From: Streptomyces malachitofuscus
GTDB lineage: Bacteria; Actinomycetota; Actinomycetes; Streptomycetales; Streptomycetaceae
NCBI RefSeq assembly: GCF_014650055.1
Contig: NZ_BMUF01000022.1
Location: 1-61,449 of the forward strand
Direction: 5' to 3'
Length of the DNA: 61,449 nt
The notes under the pieces were generated by a model. The model was given only the letters and a program-made list of their open reading frames with translations, was not told the DNA's origin and made no database searches. Within the stretch, counting starts at the first letter, position 1. Each line of letters begins with the position of its first letter. Positions 1 to 8,360 of the stretch are shown in pieces. The translations under genes were made by a program, and so were the position numbers.

Positions 1-268
1 ACCTCCCAGGCCCTTGAGGCACTGGGGGAGGCACGACTGCCCGCGGATCGCGGCAGGGGCCGCAGGCGCGTAGGGCGGGCAGCGCGGACCGACGTGGGCG
101 TGGAGGGTATGCCGCGTACGGCGGGGAGGGGGCGGGGCGGGGAGTGTTCGCCCGCAGGGGCTGGCGCGTCCGCGCCCCGCACCTCCACCAAGATGCTCAA
201 TCGCGCCAGTCCGAGGACGGACACCTCCGGCAAGACCCCGCACCACCCACCCACCGTGGGCGCTACGC
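1..268. repeat. Dispersed repeat, copy A (second copy inverted at 54319-54511)
   Basis: The stretch matches the reverse complement of 54319-54511. Near-identical blocks start at ACCTCCCAGGCCCTT (position 1), continue through GCGCCAGTCCGAGGACGGAC and end at GGGCGCTACGC. Copy A carries about 80 extra bases (roughly 46-125) and may continue left of the window. The frame of the downstream copper gene stays open through this repeat, but both copies translate to the same low-complexity Pro/Arg/Thr string, so that extension is treated as non-coding. From 269 to 387 I see only the presumed promoter region of the next gene. Confidence 0.8.
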
Positions 269-387
269 GTCGGCCGGTCGGCCGCAGCGTGCCGGACGGG
301 CTCGACACTCGCGCGGGAGCCGGTGAGCAGTCCGGGGCCCGCGTCCGTACCTATCCCGTAGCCGGATTGCCGGGAGGCGGGTACGAC

Positions 388-2307
388 GTGGAGCGACGGC
401 GGAGCGAGGCGGCGGGCGATGGCGGACGAGGCGAGGCCGCAGGCCGCGGAACCCGGCGGCTTCAAGGGCTGGTGCTGCTGGGCACCGTGCTGGTCCTGCT
501 CCTCCTCGGCAGCGCCGCCCCGGCGAGCGCCCACGCCGCGCTCCGGGACAGCGACCCCGGGGACAACAGCGTCGTCGAGTCCGCGCCCCGGCACATCACC
601 CTGACCTTCACGGAGTCAGTCGGCCTGCTCGACGACTCGTTCCGCGTCTACAGCCCCGACAACCGCCGCGTCGATCTGGGCGAGCCGCGGCACGCGGACG
701 GCGCCTCCGACACCGCCCGCGCCGAACTGCCCGGCGGCCTCGAGGACGGCACCTACACGGTGGCCTGGCGGGTGGTGTCGGCCGACAGCCACCCGGTCTC
801 CGGAGCCTTCACCTTCTCCATCGGCGAGCCCTCCCCCCACCCGCCCGCGGCGCCCGCGGACCATGCCGAGCACCCGGTCACCAAGAGCCTCTACGACACC
901 GGCCGCTATCTCGCGTACATCGCCGCCGCCCTGCTCATCGGCGCGGCCGCCTTCGTCGGACTGTGCCGTCCCGCGGACACCGCCCCGCTGCGGCTGCCGG
1001 TGCTCACCGGCTGGTGGACCCTGCTGACGGCCACCGCCGCGCTGCTCGTGCTGCGCGCCCCCTACGAGAACGGCGCGTCACCCGCCACGGCCCTCGACCT
1101 CTCCGCGTTCTCCGGCACCCTCACCGGCCGCCCGGGCCTGGCCCTGCTGACCCGGCTGGCCCTGCTCCTGCTGACCGCGGCGGTCCTCGTACCGCTCGCC
1201 CGGCGCGGCGGCCCCCGGGCCCGCCTGGCGACCGGCGCCGCCGTGTCCGTCGCGCTCGCCCTGACCTGGGCCGCGGCCGAGCACGCCTCCGCCGGTATCC
1301 AGGTCCCGCTGGCGATGGCGTCGTCCGTCCTCCACCTGCTGGCGATGGCCTGCTGGCTCGGCGGCCTGACCGCGCTGCTCCTCACCCTGTACCGCGCGAA
1401 GACCCCGCCCTCGCCCGGCACGGTCACCCGCTTCTCCCGCCTGGCCTTCCTGTCGGTGACCGTCCTGGTGGTGACCGGCGTCTACCAGTCCTGGCGCGGC
1501 CTGGGTTCCTGGACCGCCCTCACGGACTCCTCGTACGGCCGAACCCTGACGGCCAAGCTCGCCGCGACCGTCTTCCTGCTGCTGGCGGCGGGCCTGTCAC
1601 GCCGCTGGACGGCACTCCTGGTGCGCAGGGCGGCGCAGGCCCCGGCGACGGTGGAGGAGCGGGTGCCCGAGCTGGTGGGCGCGTCCGGTGCCTCCACCTC
1701 CCGGCAGGGGGCGGGGGAGACGCTGCCGGGACCGGACACCCCCGCCGCGCCGGTGACGGACGGACCGGACGCCCCCGGTACGCCGCCGGAGCCGTCGGAA
1801 CCGACGGCCGGCCACTACCGCCGCGCCCTGCGCCGGTCCGTGCTGGCCGAGGTGCTCGTCGCCGTCGTCGTCCTGCTGATCACCACGGTGCTCACCGGCA
1901 CCCTCCCCGCCCGCGCGGAGGCGGAGGCCGCCGACGCGCCCCGGCCCCAGGTGGCCGGGCTCCCCGGGGCGGAGGCGTTCACCGTCCCCTACGACGTCGG
2001 CACCCCCGGCGGCAGCGGCACGGTGCAGATCACGATGGACCCGGGGCGGGTCGGCGAGAACGGCCTCCAGGCCGTCGTCTTCGGCCCGGGCGGCGCCCTG
2101 ACCTTCGTACCGGAGGTCCGGATCTCCTTCACCCTCGCCGCCGAGGACATCGGCCCCATCGACGCGAAGGTGACCGACCGCGGCGGCTACTGGGCCACCA
2201 ACGACCTCAACCTCCCCCTCGAGGGCACCTGGACCATGAAGCTGACGATCCGGGTCTCCGAACTGGACCAGGTGAGCGAGACCCGACAGGTACGGATCAC
2301 CCGCTGA
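388..2307 (+). CDS. CopC-CopD fusion copper resistance/transport protein
   Basis: Predicted 639-aa membrane protein for copper handling at the cell surface. An N-terminal signal segment (about residues 23-48) ends in ASA, so cleavage would expose His49 in HAALRDSDP; an N-terminal His is the copper ligand of the CopC family. The CopC domain continues to about residue 150 and ends with the typical DSHPVSGAF block. About eight membrane segments of CopD type follow (about 170-410), then a disordered Ala/Pro/Glu linker, one more membrane segment, and a C-terminal beta-rich domain (about 530-639) resembling the YtkA-like domain of YcnJ proteins. The GTG at 388 is chosen because GGGAGGCGG lies just before it and the upstream extension is repeat DNA. 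Uptake versus resistance cannot be decided from sequence. Confidence 0.85.
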   Translation: MERRRSEAAGDGGRGEAAGRGTRRLQGLVLLGTVLVLLLLGSAAPASAHAALRDSDPGDNSVVESAPRHITLTFTESVGLLDDSFRVYSPDNRRVDLGEPRHADGASDTARAELPGGLEDGTYTVAWRVVSADSHPVSGAFTFSIGEPSPHPPAAPADHAEHPVTKSLYDTGRYLAYIAAALLIGAAAFVGLCRPADTAPLRLPVLTGWWTLLTATAALLVLRAPYENGASPATALDLSAFSGTLTGRPGLALLTRLALLLLTAAVLVPLARRGGPRARLATGAAVSVALALTWAAAEHASAGIQVPLAMASSVLHLLAMACWLGGLTALLLTLYRAKTPPSPGTVTRFSRLAFLSVTVLVVTGVYQSWRGLGSWTALTDSSYGRTLTAKLAATVFLLLAAGLSRRWTALLVRRAAQAPATVEERVPELVGASGASTSRQGAGETLPGPDTPAAPVTDGPDAPGTPPEPSEPTAGHYRRALRRSVLAEVLVAVVVLLITTVLTGTLPARAEAEAADAPRPQVAGLPGAEAFTVPYDVGTPGGSGTVQITMDPGRVGENGLQAVVFGPGGALTFVPEVRISFTLAAEDIGPIDAKVTDRGGYWATNDLNLPLEGTWTMKLTIRVSELDQVSETRQVRITR

Positions 2308-2426
2308 CCACCTCGCGACCCGCTCGACTGCATGACCACAAGCCCCGCTGGTGAATCCAGGCGTATCGCGGTCGCGACGCCGGGGGATCCGTGCTGTGCT
2401 GGAAGCAGTCGCAGGAGTACGCGCCG

Positions 2427-3260
2427 ATGCGTCGCAGTCGGATTTCCACCGTCACCTCCGCCCCGCCGCCCGCGCCGACCGGAGCGGGCGGGAGCCTGCT
2501 GCCGACCCGGGAACTCGCCGCCGCCTGGCTGCTGATCGTCCTGATCGCGGTGCCCGCGTGGGTGCTGACGATCGGGCAGGCCCAGGACATGGGGGTTGGG
2601 CCCGGCACGATGGGCACGGCCCTGCCGCTGTTCCTGCTGCTGTGGGTGACGATGATGGCGGCCATGATGCTGCCGTCCATGGCGCCGGTGGCCGTCACCT
2701 GGGTCCGTGGGATCGGCCGCCGGTCCTCCGGCCGGACGCGGACCGCGCGCACCGTCGAGTTCGTGGGCGGATATCTGCTGGTGTGGACCGCCTTCGGCCT
2801 GCTCGCCTACGCGACCCTGGCCGCCACCGGCGACCTGGTGGAGGACCGTCCGACCGCCGGGCGCTGGATCGGCGCGGTGGCCTTCCTGCTCGCGGGCCTG
2901 TACCAGCTCGGCCCCCTCAAGAACGTCTGCCTGCGGCACTGCCGCGACCCCATGGGCCACCTGGTGCGCTACGCCGGGTTCCGCCGGCCGGCCCGCGACC
3001 TCCGGGTGGGCCTGCACCACGGCGCCTACTGCGTCGGCTGCTGTGCGGGGCTGATGGTGGTCCTGGTGCCGCTCGGCGTGATGAACGTGGCGGCGATGGC
3101 CGGGCTGGCCGTGGTGATCTTCGTCGAGAAGCTGTGGTCCCGCGGCCCGCTGCTGGCCCGGGCCGTGGGCATCGCGTTCCTCGTCCTGGCCGTGCTCGCG
3201 CCGTTCCAGGACTGGCTGCTGCCGGGGCTGCAGGGGACCATGCCGATGGGCGACATGTGA
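2427..3260 (+). CDS. DUF2182 family metal-binding integral membrane protein
   Basis: Predicted 277-aa multi-pass membrane protein. It has a Met-rich segment WVTMMAAMMLPSMAPV (about residues 70-85), the hallmark of the DUF2182 family, annotated as predicted metal-binding membrane proteins. Other features are LGPLKNVCLRHC and HHGAYCVGCC, with paired Cys/His suited to a soft metal, and a C-terminal MPMGDM tail. The ATG at 2427 has AGGAG 10 nt upstream; an in-frame GTG at 2391 would add 12 residues. It lies downstream of the copper gene and is convergent with a DUF1326 gene whose stop is only 13 bp away. The function is unproven; a metal role is inferred from Met/Cys content and neighbours. Confidence 0.8.
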   Translation: MRRSRISTVTSAPPPAPTGAGGSLLPTRELAAAWLLIVLIAVPAWVLTIGQAQDMGVGPGTMGTALPLFLLLWVTMMAAMMLPSMAPVAVTWVRGIGRRSSGRTRTARTVEFVGGYLLVWTAFGLLAYATLAATGDLVEDRPTAGRWIGAVAFLLAGLYQLGPLKNVCLRHCRDPMGHLVRYAGFRRPARDLRVGLHHGAYCVGCCAGLMVVLVPLGVMNVAAMAGLAVVIFVEKLWSRGPLLARAVGIAFLVLAVLAPFQDWLLPGLQGTMPMGDM

Positions 3261-3273
3261 CGCGTGCGCGTCC

Positions 3274-3933
3274 TCACCGGTCGGGGCCGCTCCACTCGAA
3301 CGGGAAGTGCTTGCTCGACTTCCCCGAGCGTTCCCAGGAGAAGCCGAACGCTTCGGCGCGGTCGGTGGTGGCCCGTCCCCAGGTGGCGACCTGGCCCGGT
3401 CCGACCTCGGCACCCGGGGCGTTGTGCACTTGGACGCGGGCGCCCTGTGGCGTCGTCGGACCGGTGAGCGCCTCGGCGGTGGCCGTGACCCGGCCGGGAA
3501 CCTCGGCCCGCCAGGTGGCGAGGTCCTCGTCGATCTCGACGTGGACGGGGGCGAAGTCCATCCCGCGCATCTCCGGGTGGAACATCTCCCCGAACTCCGC
3601 CGGCCACCCGCCCGCCTCGCCGCCGAAGATGGCGCCGAGCGCGGCACGCTGCCGCTCGTCGGCCCGTTCGTCGAGGAACACCGCGGCGTACGGATCGGTG
3701 TGGGTGCCGGCCCAGGGGTTGCCGGTGAAGGAGCCGAGCATCAGGACGTTCAGACCGTCGAGCGGCACGTCGCCGAAGCTGCCTTCCCGGATGTGCCAGA
3801 CCAGCACGCCCTCGCAGTCGCCGTAGGTCGGGGGCTGGGCGAACGTGCAGGGGCACGGTATGGCGCACTTGCACACGTCGAACCAGTCGCCGGTCAGGTG
3901 CCAGCGGGTATCGGTGGTGACTTGATCGGTCAT
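3274..3933 (-). CDS. DUF1326 domain-containing protein
   Basis: Predicted 219-aa soluble protein without signal peptide. The N-terminal motif DWFDVCKCAIPCPCTF (about residues 17-32) packs four cysteines into a CxC-x3-CxC arrangement, diagnostic of DUF1326 and suggestive of metal or thiol chemistry. The rest is a compact beta-rich domain with conserved GNPWAG. DUF1326 and DUF2182 genes often sit side by side in bacterial genomes; here they are convergent and almost touch. Role unknown; the pairing with a Met-rich membrane protein beside CopCD suggests metal trafficking, which is inference. The start ATG follows a GGGAGG-type ribosome site. Confidence 0.8.
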   Translation of the reverse strand: MTDQVTTDTRWHLTGDWFDVCKCAIPCPCTFAQPPTYGDCEGVLVWHIREGSFGDVPLDGLNVLMLGSFTGNPWAGTHTDPYAAVFLDERADERQRAALGAIFGGEAGGWPAEFGEMFHPEMRGMDFAPVHVEIDEDLATWRAEVPGRVTATAEALTGPTTPQGARVQVHNAPGAEVGPGQVATWGRATTDRAEAFGFSWERSGKSSKHFPFEWSGPDR

Positions 3934-4102
3934 CTCGCTTCCCTCCCCGCCGAGCCGGAAGGCTCACTCGGAGTGGCGAGACCGCGCGCCCACGAGCCCG
4001 CGCCCTAAACGGCGAGGCGGCCTCCCTTCCAGCTTGCACCCCGCCCCCCACCGAGGGAACCCGCACCCGGACCTCGGTTCCGGCTCATCGGCGAGGGGCA
4101 AC

Positions 4103-4140
4103 GTCGAAGGGCCCCACCGCGAACGGTGGGGCCCTTCGAC
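4103..4140 (-). terminator. Intrinsic terminator-like hairpin after tRNA-Ser
   Basis: Perfect inverted repeat with arms GTCGAAGGGCCCCACCG and CGGTGGGGCCCTTCGAC and a GAA loop. There is no strong U tract, as is usual in Streptomyces. It sits downstream of the minus-strand tRNA-Ser. Confidence 0.8.
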
Positions 4141-4162
4141 ATCGTGCCCGGTGAGGCACTGG

Positions 4163-4247
4163 CGGAGGATACGAGATTCGAACTCGTGAGGGGTTGCCCC
4201 CAACACGCTTTCCAAGCGTGCGCCCTAGGCCTCTAGGCGAATCCTCC
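4163..4247 (-). tRNA. tRNA-Ser(GGA)
   Basis: 85-nt class II tRNA on the minus strand. The acceptor stem GGAGGAT/ATCCTCC has discriminator G. The anticodon arm reads CGCTTGGAAAGCG with anticodon GGA. A long variable arm is present, and the T arm contains GTTCGAATC. CCA is not encoded. Confidence 0.95.
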
Positions 4248-4323
4248 GCCGGAAACATTACATGACCGAGAGGAGTGCTCGCGAACTCGTTCCCTGCCCA
4301 CGACATGGGGTAGCCTCTGCGTA

Positions 4324-4409
4324 GCCCCTCACGCGGCGCTATCTGACTGAACTCCCCCAGGGCCGGAAGGCAGCAAGGGTAGGTTGGCTCTGGCGGGTGC
4401 GTGGGGGGC
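4324..4409 (+). ncRNA. ffs: Signal recognition particle RNA, small bacterial (4.5S) type
   Basis: The apical SRP signature GGGCCGGAAGGCAGCAAGGG is present (about 4360-4379). Flanking arms GCCCCTCACGC and GCGTGGGGGGC pair to close an elongated hairpin of about 86 nt. It binds Ffh for co-translational targeting of membrane proteins. Position directly upstream of dnaX is the usual actinobacterial arrangement. Confidence 0.92.
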
Positions 4410-4450
4410 GCTTGCGTTTGCGGCGGCCGGTCCGGTTGTCAGTGGGCGCC

Positions 4451-4456
4451 TATAAC
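4451..4456 (+). promoter_or_regulatory. Candidate -10 box of dnaX
   Basis: TATAAC lies 9 nt before the chosen GTG at 4466 and no Shine-Dalgarno sequence precedes that codon, which suggests a leaderless or almost leaderless transcript. No good -35 is visible at the standard spacing, so support is moderate. Confidence 0.4.
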
Positions 4457-4465
4457 CTCGTAGGC

Positions 4466-6715
4466 GTGTCGTCTCTCGCGCTGTACCGCCGCTATCGCCC
4501 GGAGTCGTTCGCCGAGGTCATCGGGCAGGAGCATGTCACCGGCCCGTTGCAGCAGGCGCTGCGGAACAACCGGGTCAATCACGCGTACCTGTTCAGCGGT
4601 CCGCGCGGCTGCGGCAAGACGACCAGCGCCCGCATCCTCGCGCGGTGCCTGAACTGCGAGAAGGGGCCCACGCCGACCCCGTGCGGGGAGTGCCAGTCGT
4701 GCCGCGACCTCGCGCGCGACGGATTCGGTTCGATCGATGTCATCGAGATCGACGCCGCTTCGCACGGTGGTGTGAATGACGCCCGTGAGCTGCGGGAGAA
4801 GGCGTTCTTCGGGCCCGCCTCCAGTCGGTACAAGATCTACATCATCGACGAGGCGCACATGGTCTCCAAGGAGGGCTTCAACGCTCTCCTCAAGGTCGTC
4901 GAGGAGCCCCCTGAGCATCTGAAGTTCATCTTCGCGACCACCGAGCCCGAGAAGGTCATCGGGACGATCCGGTCGCGTACGCACCACTACCCGTTCCGGC
5001 TGGTCCCGCCCGGCACCCTGCGGGAGTACCTCGGCGAGGTGTGCGGGAAGGAGGACATCCCCGTCGAGGAGGGTGTGCTGCCGCTCGTCGTGCGGGCCGG
5101 TGCCGGGTCCGTGCGTGACTCGATGTCCGTCATGGACCAGCTGCTCGCCGGTGCCGGGGCGGAGGGTGTGACGTATGCCATGGCCACCTCCCTGCTCGGG
5201 TACACGGACGGCTCGCTGCTCGACTCCGTGGTCGAGGCCTTCGCGACCGGCGACGGCGCCGCCGCCTTCGAGGTCGTCGACCGGGTGATCGAGGGGGGCA
5301 ACGACCCGCGCAGGTTCGTCGCGGACCTGCTGGAGCGGCTGCGGGACCTCGTCATCCTCGCCGCCGTCCCCGATGCCGCCGAGAAGGGGCTCATCGACGC
5401 CCCCGCCGACGTCATCGAGCGGATGCAGGCCCAGGCCGGCACCTTCGGCCCCGCCGAGCTCGGCCGCGCCGCCGACATCGTCAACGAGGGGCTGACCGAG
5501 ATGCGCGGCGCCACCTCGCCCCGGCTCCAGCTCGAGCTGATCTGCGCGCGCGTGCTGCTTCCCGCCGCGTACGGCGACGAGCGCTCGGTCATGGCCCGGC
5601 TGGACCGGATCGAGCGCGGTGTGAACTTCTCCGCCGGGGCCGGCGCCGGTGCGCCCGCCATGGGGTACGTCCCCGGGCCCGATGCCCACCGAGGAGCGCA
5701 GGGACAGGGCGACGTCGAGCCGGGAGGCGGCGCCGCCGCCGCCCGTGCCGCGGTGCGCGCACCGGGCCCCGCGCCCACCCCCGCGCCGGCCGCGCCCACC
5801 CCGGCCCCCGCGCCTGCTCCCGCACAGGCACCGCCACCGGCGGCCGCCGCGGCTCAGGCTCCGGCTCCGGCCGCCGAGAGCCCGGCCGCTCCGGCGGCGG
5901 GAGCCCCCGGTGCCTGGCCCACCGCCGCCTCCGCCGGTGGAAGCGGCGGCGGCCGACGCCCCGGTGGCTGGCCCACGGCGACCCCGGCCGGCGGCGGCCG
6001 GCCCGCCGCCGCGGCCCCGCCGAGTGCCCCCGCGCCCGCGCCCGCCTCCGCACCCGCGCCCCAGGCGGCGTCCTCCGCTCCCGCGCCCTCGGGCGGCGGC
6101 GGTGGCCTCGACCCCCGCATGCTCTGGCCGAACATCCTGGAAACGGTCAAGAACCGTCGTCGCTTCACCTGGATCCTGCTCAGCCAGAACGCCCAGGTGA
6201 CCGGCTTCGACGGCACGACCCTCCAGCTCGGCTTCGTGAACGCGGGCGCCCGGGACAACTTCCTCAGCAGTGGCAGCGAGGACGTCCTGCGCCAGTCGCT
6301 GGCCGAGCAGTTCAACGTGCAGTGGAAGATCGAGGCGGTCGTCGACCCGTCCGGCGGCGGTACTGCGGCTCCCGCGCCGCCCGGGCCGCCCGGCGGTGGC
6401 AGCGGCGGCGGATACGGCGGTGGCGGCGGGTACGGCGGCCCCGGCGCAGGCCGGCGTCCCTCCGCACCCCAGACGGCCGCGCCGGCCGCCCCCGCCCCAC
6501 CGACGAGCGCGCCCGGTGCGCCGTCCGCCCCCGCGCCCGGTCCCGCTCCGGCGGCCCCCCGCCCCTCCGCCCCGGAACCGCCGGCGCCCGTCTCGCCCGA
6601 GGACGACATCCCCGAGGACGACGACCCCGACCTGGACGAATCCGCCCTCTCCGGGCAGGAGCTGCTCGTACGGGAGCTGGGGGCGACGGTCGTCGAGGAG
6701 ATCGCCAACGAGTAG
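4466..6715 (+). CDS. dnaX: DNA polymerase III gamma/tau subunit
   Basis: Predicted 749-aa clamp-loader ATPase, loading the beta clamp during replication. The Walker A GPRGCGKT is at residues 45-52. A zinc-binding Cys cluster CLNC...PCGECQSC (about 60-80) and Walker B IIDEAHM follow. The sensor region has the actinobacterial IRSRTHHYPF. The AAA+ part ends near residue 390. Two long Ala/Pro/Gly linkers flank a conserved module (about 550-650, beginning LDPRMLWPNILETVK), and the C-terminus is acidic. The GTG at 4466 is chosen because the family starts with MSSLALYRRYRP; a longer frame from 4397 would overlap the SRP RNA. I see no slippery A-rich frameshift site, so a separate gamma product is not predicted. 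Confidence 0.95.
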   Translation: MSSLALYRRYRPESFAEVIGQEHVTGPLQQALRNNRVNHAYLFSGPRGCGKTTSARILARCLNCEKGPTPTPCGECQSCRDLARDGFGSIDVIEIDAASHGGVNDARELREKAFFGPASSRYKIYIIDEAHMVSKEGFNALLKVVEEPPEHLKFIFATTEPEKVIGTIRSRTHHYPFRLVPPGTLREYLGEVCGKEDIPVEEGVLPLVVRAGAGSVRDSMSVMDQLLAGAGAEGVTYAMATSLLGYTDGSLLDSVVEAFATGDGAAAFEVVDRVIEGGNDPRRFVADLLERLRDLVILAAVPDAAEKGLIDAPADVIERMQAQAGTFGPAELGRAADIVNEGLTEMRGATSPRLQLELICARVLLPAAYGDERSVMARLDRIERGVNFSAGAGAGAPAMGYVPGPDAHRGAQGQGDVEPGGGAAAARAAVRAPGPAPTPAPAAPTPAPAPAPAQAPPPAAAAAQAPAPAAESPAAPAAGAPGAWPTAASAGGSGGGRRPGGWPTATPAGGGRPAAAAPPSAPAPAPASAPAPQAASSAPAPSGGGGGLDPRMLWPNILETVKNRRRFTWILLSQNAQVTGFDGTTLQLGFVNAGARDNFLSSGSEDVLRQSLAEQFNVQWKIEAVVDPSGGGTAAPAPPGPPGGGSGGGYGGGGGYGGPGAGRRPSAPQTAAPAAPAPPTSAPGAPSAPAPGPAPAAPRPSAPEPPAPVSPEDDIPEDDDPDLDESALSGQELLVRELGATVVEEIANE

Positions 6716-6792
6716 GGCGTCTGGAGGAACCCACAAAGCCCCTCGCCCCGCGCCTTCGGAAGCCCGCACAAAGGAAACCCGCCGTCTCCCGT

Positions 6793-6798
6793 TAGGCT
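6793..6798 (+). promoter_or_regulatory. Candidate -10 box for leaderless purD
   Basis: TAGGCT, 7 nt, then the GTG start codon of purD. With a normal -10 to +1 distance transcription would begin at or next to the start codon. No Shine-Dalgarno sequence is present. Confidence 0.55.
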
Positions 6799-6805
6799 GA
6801 CCCCC

Positions 6806-8059
6806 GTGAAGGTCCTCGTCATCGGCAGCGGCGCCCGCGAACACGCCCTGTGCCACTCCCTGTCCCTCGACCCCGACGTCACCGCGCTGCACTGCGCCCC
6901 CGGCAACGCCGGTATCGCCGACGTCGCCGAGCTGCACCCGGTCGACGCCCTCGACGGCGCGGCCGTGTCCGCGCTGGCCGTCCGGCTCGGTGCGGACCTC
7001 GTGGTGGTCGGCCCGGAGGCGCCCCTGGTCGCCGGTGTCGCCGACGCCGTGCGCGACGCGGGCATCCCCGTCTTCGGCCCCTCCAAGGAGGCCGCGCAGC
7101 TCGAGGGCTCCAAGGCCTTCGCGAAGGACGTCATGGCGGGGGCCGGCGTGCCCACCGCCCGCAGCTACGTCTGTGCGACGTCCGAGGAGGTCGACGCGGC
7201 CCTCAAGGCGTTCGGCGCCCCCTACGTCGTCAAGGACGACGGACTCGCGGCCGGCAAGGGAGTCGTCGTCACGGACGACATCGAGGCGGCCCGCGCGCAC
7301 GCCGGTGCCTGTGAGCGCGTGGTGATCGAGGAGTTCCTCGACGGCCCCGAGGTCTCCCTCTTCGCGATCACCGACGGCGAGACGGTCGTGCCGCTCCAGC
7401 CGGCCCAGGACTTCAAGCGCGCGCTGGACGGCGACGCGGGCCCGAACACCGGCGGCATGGGCGCGTACTCCCCGCTGCCGTGGGCCGACCCGAAGCTGGT
7501 CGACGAGGTCATGGAGACGGTGCTCCAGCCGACCGTCGACGAGATGCGGCGCCGTGGCACCCCGTTCTCCGGCCTGCTCTACGCCGGTCTGGCGATCGCC
7601 TCGCGCGGGGTCCGCGTGATCGAGTTCAACGCCCGCTTCGGCGACCCCGAGACCCAGGTGGTCCTGGCCCGGCTGCAGACCCCGCTGGGCGGCCTGCTGA
7701 TGGCCGCCGCCACCGGCAACCTCGCCCATCTGGAGCCGACCCGCTGGAGCGAAGAGGCCGCCGTCACCGTGGTCGTCGCCTCGCACAACTACCCCGGCAC
7801 CCCGCGCACCGGCGACCCGATCACCGGCCTGGACGAGGTCGCCGCCCAGGACGCGCCGCACGCGTACGTCCTGCACGCGGGCACGAAGCGCGACGGTGAC
7901 ACGATCGTGAGCGCGGGCGGGCGGGTGCTGTCCGTCACGGCGACCGGCAAGGACCTCACCGAGGCCCGCGACCGGGCCTACCGCGCGGTCTCCCGCATCG
8001 GCCTCGACGGCTCGCAGCACCGCACGGACATTGCGGCCGAGGCGGCGCAGGACGCCTAG
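6806..8059 (+). CDS. purD: Phosphoribosylamine-glycine ligase (GAR synthetase)
   Basis: 417-aa ATP-grasp enzyme, second step of IMP synthesis: phosphoribosylamine + glycine + ATP to GAR. The N-terminus MKVLVIGSGAREHAL is the family signature. The ATP-grasp core contains PYVVKDDGLAAGKGV (about residues 138-152), the glycine-rich GPNTGGMGAYSP segment and the metal-binding region IEFNARFGDPETQVVL. Length is typical. It follows dnaX by 90 bp with its own candidate leaderless promoter. purC lies 4 kb downstream, separated by two unrelated genes. Confidence 0.97.
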   Translation: MKVLVIGSGAREHALCHSLSLDPDVTALHCAPGNAGIADVAELHPVDALDGAAVSALAVRLGADLVVVGPEAPLVAGVADAVRDAGIPVFGPSKEAAQLEGSKAFAKDVMAGAGVPTARSYVCATSEEVDAALKAFGAPYVVKDDGLAAGKGVVVTDDIEAARAHAGACERVVIEEFLDGPEVSLFAITDGETVVPLQPAQDFKRALDGDAGPNTGGMGAYSPLPWADPKLVDEVMETVLQPTVDEMRRRGTPFSGLLYAGLAIASRGVRVIEFNARFGDPETQVVLARLQTPLGGLLMAAATGNLAHLEPTRWSEEAAVTVVVASHNYPGTPRTGDPITGLDEVAAQDAPHAYVLHAGTKRDGDTIVSAGGRVLSVTATGKDLTEARDRAYRAVSRIGLDGSQHRTDIAAEAAQDA

Positions 8060-8110
8060 CCCACGCCCAGCCCGTCCGCCGGTCCGTTCTCCCGGCGCCG
8101 ATGAACCCCG

Positions 8111-8144
8111 CAGGCCCCGGATCCGTCTCAGGATTCGGGGCCTG
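8111..8144 (+). terminator. Terminator-like hairpin after purD
   Basis: Arms CAGGCCCCGgATCC and GGATtCGGGGCCTG around a short loop, 50 bp beyond the purD stop. The rest of 8060-8360 shows no gene; it should hold the promoter of the next gene. Confidence 0.7.
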
Positions 8145-8360
8145 ACCCTTGCCGTCCGTCATCCACCTTTCCCCAAAGCCATTCCATCGAGTGAGCGATG
8201 CACCATCCGGCTGACGTGAACCGGGGCCCCAACTAGGGTGCCGCGCAGGCGTTCCGGCACTTGGCCCATCGGCATTGCGATGTCAGTGGCCGGTGTCACA
8301 GTGGGGGGCATGGGCAACGCCAGGACAGCGTCCGGAGCCGGGAGGGGGTGAGGTCGGGCC

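Noticed and set aside
94..387. N-terminal extension of the CopC-CopD protein
   Set aside because: It is part of the dispersed repeat also found at 54319-54511, and a good ribosome site precedes the GTG at 388.
4324..4465. Longer dnaX start at 4397
   Set aside because: It would begin inside the SRP RNA and add residues that the family lacks.
4439..8020. About 1193-codon minus-strand open frame opposite dnaX and purD
   Set aside because: Shadow of two certain genes; no domain recognised.
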